26,821 nucleotides of DNA from an uncultured Acetatifactor sp. (lineage in GTDB: Bacteria; Bacillota; Clostridia; Lachnospirales; Lachnospiraceae). The notes under the pieces are model-generated. The model was not told the origin of the DNA. It made no database searches and was given only the letters and a program-made list of their open reading frames with translations. The position numbers were made by a program, and so were the translations under genes. The stretch spans positions 1 through 26,821 of the forward strand of contig CAKRRS010000034.1 in NCBI GenBank assembly GCA_934394665.1. Reading direction: 5' to 3'. Below are positions 23,323 through 26,821 of the stretch, piece after piece; position 1 is the first letter of the stretch; each line of letters begins with the position of its first letter.

Positions 23323-23398
23323 CCTCCTTGTTTTTGCGAAGCAAAAATCCGAACCCCTTGGTGAGGAGAGGATTTAGCCTCCTTGTTTTTGCGAAGCA
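23323..23398 (-). repeat. Duplicated 21-bp ribosome-site unit in the GH4 leader
   Basis: An exact 21-bp direct repeat occurs at 23323-23343 and 23378-23398, starting 55 bp apart. Each copy includes AAGGAGG on the minus strand. The copy next to the gene is the real ribosome site. TTTTTGC and GCAAAAA around GAA (23331-23347) form a 7-bp hairpin just before it, and AAATCC/GGATTT in the spacer form another. Confidence 0.8.
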
Positions 23399-23475
23399 CA
23401 TCTAATTCTCTTGTGTTTTTAGCGTTGGCATTTCTGTTCTGTTTTATCTCTATACACTTTATCTTTATATTGCAT

Positions 23476-23481
23476 ATTATA
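23476..23481 (-). promoter_or_regulatory. Candidate GH4 promoter with a poor -35
   Basis: On the minus strand TATAAT is perfect, but the hexamer 17 bases upstream (AAGATT) is far from TTGACA. Such promoters usually need an activator; the divergent AraC gene is the obvious candidate. Confidence 0.45.
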
Positions 23482-23512
23482 GCGGAGATTATTATAATAA
23501 TCTTACTATTAT

Positions 23513-23541
23513 TTGCGCATTTTTCTATATTTTCGTACTAT
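23513..23541 (+). promoter_or_regulatory. Candidate promoter of the AraC-family gene
   Basis: TTGCGC (23513-23518), 17 bp and TACTAT (23536-23541). Other hexamers nearby (TTGACT at 23543) lack a good partner. The 360-base gap between GH4 and this gene holds these promoters and the leader repeat only. Confidence 0.35.
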
Positions 23542-23675
23542 ATTGACTTTTTGTTTATCCTCATAGTTAGTTGTAAACGACTGAAGGTGAATAGGAGTCT
23601 TAACGTAAAATATCGAATAAGACATACAGGGAAAATAAGAATAGGTCAAGCTCAAGTGGAGTGTTTACAAAATAA

Positions 23676-24629
23676 ATGAAAAAAGGAAATCTCTTCGATA
23701 TGATTACAACGCAACCAAATCACACAGAAAAATCTGTAGAAGAAAACCGTCCTGCATCACCGCAGGATCAATGGATTTATAATGAGATCACAGACAATTT
23801 CCACATCGACCGCGTGGTTCGGGATTATGACTACTCCATGATCACAAGGCATATCCATGAAGAGTATGAGATTTACTATCTTTTAGAGGGGGAACGCTAT
23901 TACTTTATCAATCAGCAGACCTACCTGATCACGCCCGGGACGCTGGTATTCATTGACAGGGAGCAGGTGCATCGTACCGGAATGGTCTCCGGGATTCCCC
24001 ATCATGACCGGATTCTTATGGGCATTATGGAAGAACCTTTTTCCTCTTTTCTGGCGTCCTTCGGTGGACTGAAGCTGCAAAACTTTTTTACGGAACAGGG
24101 CAATGTCCTGACTTTATTGCCCGATATGCGTCCGATAATTGAGTCTCTGCTGCAGGATATTGCTTCCGAAATGATTGCCAAGAAACCGGGATATCTTCTG
24201 GCTGCCATGACAAAGCTGGCTGAATTTTTTATCACCGTATTGCGGATGCAGCCTGCAGGTCCTGCGGTTCTCTCCCAGGCTACACATTCGAATCCGAAAT
24301 ATCAGAAGGTCGATGAAGTTGCGCGTTATATTGTGACGCATTGCACGGAGAATCTCTCGTTAGATTACCTTGCCGACCGGTTCTATATCAACAAATTTTA
24401 TTTGAGCCGGATTTTCAAGGAAGTCACCAGTTTCACGACCAATGAATACCAGAACGTCAACCGTATCAAAAAAGCCCACCGGCTCCTTCTGGAAACAGAT
24501 GACAGCATCACTTCCATTGCGGAACAGTTGGGCTATGAAAATATCACTTATTTTGAACGGGTATTTAAAAAATACCGAGGGATGACACCGTTGAAATATC
24601 GGAATTATTACAGCACGCAGGAAGCGTGA
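23676..24629 (+). CDS. AraC-family transcriptional regulator with cupin sensor domain (317 aa)
   Basis: The N-terminal half (about residues 45-125) has the cupin pattern HIHEEYEIYYLLEGERYYFI followed by LITPGTLVFIDREQVHR, a sugar-binding sensor. The C-terminal 100 residues form the double helix-turn-helix: LSLDYLADRFYINKFYLSRIFKE, then ITSIAEQLGYENITYFERVFKK and the AraC signature tail GMTPLKYR. The first ATG (23676) has only a distant GGAG; a second ATG (23700) behind AAAGGAAA is possible and loses no domain. It is divergent from GH4, whose promoter lacks a -35 box, so activation of GH4 is likely. Its last 22 bases overlap the end of the SGNH hydrolase gene on the other strand, and there is no terminator between them. 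Confidence 0.9.
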   Translation: MKKGNLFDMITTQPNHTEKSVEENRPASPQDQWIYNEITDNFHIDRVVRDYDYSMITRHIHEEYEIYYLLEGERYYFINQQTYLITPGTLVFIDREQVHRTGMVSGIPHHDRILMGIMEEPFSSFLASFGGLKLQNFFTEQGNVLTLLPDMRPIIESLLQDIASEMIAKKPGYLLAAMTKLAEFFITVLRMQPAGPAVLSQATHSNPKYQKVDEVARYIVTHCTENLSLDYLADRFYINKFYLSRIFKEVTSFTTNEYQNVNRIKKAHRLLLETDDSITSIAEQLGYENITYFERVFKKYRGMTPLKYRNYYSTQEA

Positions 24630-25633
24630 CTTCTGTACTCTTTGTACTCTTCCATTACACGGCTCCATCGCTCCGCAATCTGCTGCTGTCCTTGCACACT
24701 CGGATGTACAAGATCCGCAGAAATGAAGCAGGAATTGTCCAACAGCTGCAGGCCGTCCGTATAGATCAAACGACTAGCAGCATATTTTCTCACGATCCGA
24801 CGCATTTTCTCAGCACGTTCCTGATCGGGATCATCATTAAATCCAAAGATAGAGGTAGCAAAAATTGGTCGTGGGTCTTCTGCCAAAACAGCCGTAAATT
24901 TATCTATTCTCTCTTCAAATGCTTCCAGCGTAGGAATACCCTTTTTGATTTCAAGTGCATTGACTCCCATCTCCACAGAAGCAAAATTCCAGTCCTTACG
25001 GGAAATAATATACTTTGCCATTTCTTCTTCCATCAGAGCCCTGCCGGCAAATCCGAGGTTGATATAATCAGTTCCAAGCAACTGAGAAATACGGAACACA
25101 TAGGAATCCGGCTGAATCAGTCCGAGACTTCCGTGCGTAATAGAGGAACCGTATGCCAGATAGGTCTCCCGTGGCAGTTGCTCCGGCTTTGGCACTTCTG
25201 TCACACCTTCGGTACACACATAATAGCAAGGAACATAAGGCAATACGATTCTGACAACCTCGGGTTGGAATGGAAGCTTCTGCTCTGCCGTGATTCGGCG
25301 CAGCGTCTCCATTTTCCTCTCTTCCGGGTATTCAATATGGATTCTGGTCTCGGTCTCATAAATATTTTTGGAAGACTGATCCCAGCCTCCCTGAAAAGAA
25401 CCGAAAAAGATATGCAATGTTGCACTTTCCGGTACCATATCCGCACGCAGGACGATATCCACAGAACCCTTCGGCATTGTAAACCTCAGTTCTACTCCGG
25501 TTGCATAAATGTTTTCCTGAACTCCGGTGCTGATCTGTTCCCTGATATCTTTACGAATCCGTCTGGGAAGATACCCTTTTTCTGTTTTTTCCAGTTCTTC
25601 CACATTGTGAAATAAAATGTTGTCAAATTCCAT
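24608..25633 (-). CDS. SGNH/GDSL hydrolase, probable carbohydrate esterase (341 aa)
   Basis: The N-terminal 150 residues are rich in beta strands and resemble the jelly-roll modules found in front of some SGNH esterases. The catalytic domain has block I YGSSITHG (161-168, nucleophile Ser164), block II GFAGRA with Gly197, block III GVNALE with Asn225, and block V DLVH with Asp307 and His310. All catalytic and oxyanion residues are thus present. The ATG at 25633 has AAGGAA eight bases upstream; the frame open to 25888 crosses the promoter. There is no signal peptide, so it would act in the cytoplasm, for instance removing acetyl groups from imported oligosaccharides. The divergent neighbour is another esterase. 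The true substrate is unknown. Confidence 0.85.
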   Translation of the reverse strand: MEFDNILFHNVEELEKTEKGYLPRRIRKDIREQISTGVQENIYATGVELRFTMPKGSVDIVLRADMVPESATLHIFFGSFQGGWDQSSKNIYETETRIHIEYPEERKMETLRRITAEQKLPFQPEVVRIVLPYVPCYYVCTEGVTEVPKPEQLPRETYLAYGSSITHGSLGLIQPDSYVFRISQLLGTDYINLGFAGRALMEEEMAKYIISRKDWNFASVEMGVNALEIKKGIPTLEAFEERIDKFTAVLAEDPRPIFATSIFGFNDDPDQERAEKMRRIVRKYAASRLIYTDGLQLLDNSCFISADLVHPSVQGQQQIAERWSRVMEEYKEYRSHASCVL

Positions 25634-25673
25634 GTCCCTGTTTCCTTTCGCATGCACTCCCCATTTTGTCTTT

Positions 25674-25702
25674 ATTATAGCATGCTCTTTTATCTTCTCC
25701 AA
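25674..25702 (-). promoter_or_regulatory. Sigma-A promoter of the SGNH hydrolase gene
   Basis: On the minus strand -35 TTGGAG (25697-25702) and a perfect -10 TATAAT (25674-25679) are 17 bp apart. GCATGC occurs at 25650-25655 and 25680-25685, flanking the -10 box. Confidence 0.65.
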
Positions 25703-25752
25703 GGTACAACTCCTCAGATGAAAAAGTGTTCCTTCTTCTGAAAAATGGTATC

Positions 25753-25780
25753 TTTCCAAATTTATTTTTCTATGTATACT
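25753..25780 (+). promoter_or_regulatory. Candidate promoter of the SASA esterase gene
   Basis: TTTCCA (25753-25758), 16 bp and TATACT (25775-25780). It is back to back with the SGNH promoter, so the two esterases may be controlled together. Confidence 0.4.
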
Positions 25781-25906
25781 AAAAAATGTAAGCCATGCAT
25801 CATTTACCTTATGAAATGTTACAAAATTAGCCTTCATCATGTTCCATTGTGAAAGTCCAATAAGAATATGCCTGATATCTGTTGTCAAAAGGAGAATCTA
25901 CTATAT

Positions 25907-26713
25907 ATGCGACCACTTCCAAACATACCATTTGACCTTTTTCTTTTCGCCGGACAATCCAACATGGCCGGACGCGGTATTACCTGCTCACGATTTCCTG
26001 AAACAGCTCCTGCCGTATCCCCGGAAGCCGGCGCAGAGTTTCGTGCTATTTCCGATCCCACGACGCTTTATCCAATTGCAGAGCCTTTCGGAGCCTTGGA
26101 AAATAATCCGCAGGGAATTTATGAACCCGGGATGAAAACCGGTTCTCTGGTCGGTAGCTTTGTAAATACTTATTATGCCAAAACCGGAATCCCTGTACTC
26201 GGAATTTCTGCATCCAAAGGGGGCTCTTCTATCCTGGAATGGCTCCCCGGAACACCATATTTTCAAGATTTATGTGAACGCTATCAAAAGTGTCTTGACT
26301 ATATCTGTACAAATGACATTAAGATTCACTCTCAATATCTGTTATGGTGTCAGGGTGAGACAGACGGTGATCATAAGATGTCAAAAGAGAAGTATGTAAA
26401 ATATTTTGCAGAATTTTGGAATGCCTTGAAACTCCACGGAATCAAACAATGTTATCTGATTCAGATTGGTCATTTTAATCCATATCTTGTCGAACCCGAT
26501 GCAGAATTTCACGACTACTCAGAGATTATGGATGCTCAGCGCTACCTATCCAAAGAATTTCCGGATGTCACACTGGTGTCTGACAGTTTTTCCTCTATGC
26601 TGCGAAGAGGCCTTATGAAAGATGCCTTTCATTATTATCAAAAGGCTTATAATGAGGTGGGAGAAGAGGCAGCTGGAAATATTGCTGTTCTGAATGGCAA
26701 GTTAGTGAAATAA
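25907..26713 (+). CDS. Sialate O-acetylesterase-like carbohydrate esterase (SASA/CE6 type, 268 aa)
   Basis: The protein opens with the family hallmark LFLFAGQSNMAGRG (residues 11-24, nucleophile Ser18), followed by GISASKGGSSILEW (99-112), LLWCQGETDG (145-154) and the acid-histidine motif DAFHYYQKAYNEVG with Asp239 and His242. All expected active-site residues are present. Such enzymes remove acetyl groups from xylan-type or sialic sugars. No signal peptide is seen, so an intracellular substrate is likely. The ATG at 25907 follows AAAAGGAG at 12 bases; an upstream ATG (25868) has no ribosome site. It is divergent from the SGNH hydrolase gene, and the pair may deacetylate the same imported oligosaccharide. 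No sialic acid genes are near, so acetylxylan- or acetylmannan-derived sugars are more plausible. Confidence 0.88.
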   Translation: MRPLPNIPFDLFLFAGQSNMAGRGITCSRFPETAPAVSPEAGAEFRAISDPTTLYPIAEPFGALENNPQGIYEPGMKTGSLVGSFVNTYYAKTGIPVLGISASKGGSSILEWLPGTPYFQDLCERYQKCLDYICTNDIKIHSQYLLWCQGETDGDHKMSKEKYVKYFAEFWNALKLHGIKQCYLIQIGHFNPYLVEPDAEFHDYSEIMDAQRYLSKEFPDVTLVSDSFSSMLRRGLMKDAFHYYQKAYNEVGEEAAGNIAVLNGKLVK

Positions 26714-26821
26714 ATATTTACAAAGGGACGGACTCCCGGAACGGACAGAATGCCTTCTGGAAGCTGTAACGTCTCCGAGTGTGAATTCCCTAAAGAAGTG
26801 GATATCATATATGGTAGAGGG
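26714..26821 (+). other. Unassigned window end, possible start of a further reading frame
   Basis: No terminator is visible after the esterase. A frame opens with ATG at 26750 (MPSGSCNVSECEFPKEVD...) and stays open to the edge, but it has no ribosome site and only 24 codons, so it is reported only as a possibility. Confidence 0.15.

Noticed and set aside
24626..25615. 329-codon plus-strand frame opposite the SGNH hydrolase
   Set aside because: The minus-strand frame has all SGNH catalytic blocks; this one is its mirror without motifs.

Overview
The window looks like a chromosomal segment of a Gram-positive gut or rumen anaerobe, most likely a clostridial Lachnospiraceae-type Firmicute. The reasons are strong AGGAGG-type ribosome binding sites, sigma-A promoters with 17-bp spacers, lipobox-type substrate-binding proteins, LacI regulators, CUT1 sugar ABC importers with no local ATPase, an anaerobic ribonucleotide reductase activase, and a cellobiose phosphorylase that reads like the clostridial enzyme from end to end. 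The species was not determined. No insertion sequence, phage gene or CRISPR array was recognised.

Left end (1-1740): an acyl carrier protein gene (minus strand) with a clear promoter and a FabT-like operator, followed downstream by a highly structured 155-bp intergenic element; a tRNA-Ser(CGA) with its own promoter and terminator; a small eight-cysteine protein; and a 53-codon small gene whose stop codon lies in the foot of a long hairpin.

Cellobiose locus (1774-9253): lacI - lipoprotein SBP - permease F - permease G run on the minus strand, divergent from cellobiose phosphorylase on the plus strand. An identical 12-mer lies just downstream of both divergent promoters and is a good candidate operator. 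Imported cellobiose would be split by phosphate into glucose-1-phosphate and glucose.

Middle (9287-15419, all minus strand): a YgbA-like cysteine-rich protein, a CydDC-like heterodimeric ABC exporter pair, a lipoprotein with a DUF4163/DUF3298-like (RsiV-type) ectodomain, and an NrdG-type radical SAM activase whose start region can fold into a hairpin.

Alpha-glucan locus (15462-24629): SBP - permease F - permease G - malQ - lacI form one minus-strand operon behind a promoter with a near-perfect LacI-type operator; nrdG follows 42 bp later. Upstream lie a GH4 enzyme with a CHEV motif (alpha-glucosidase class) and a divergent AraC/cupin regulator. Between GH4 and the SBP promoter sits the most unusual object of the window: eight alternating TACCGC/GCGGTA boxes at 21632-21890, with centre distances of 31, 42, 33, 42, 32, 42 and 31 bp, close to alternating three and four turns of B-DNA.

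Right end (24608-26821): two esterases, an SGNH hydrolase (minus, overlapping the end of the AraC gene) and a SASA/CE6-type acetylesterase (plus), transcribed divergently. Neither has a signal peptide, so they probably act on imported acetylated sugars in the cytoplasm. The last 100 bases hold no recognised gene.
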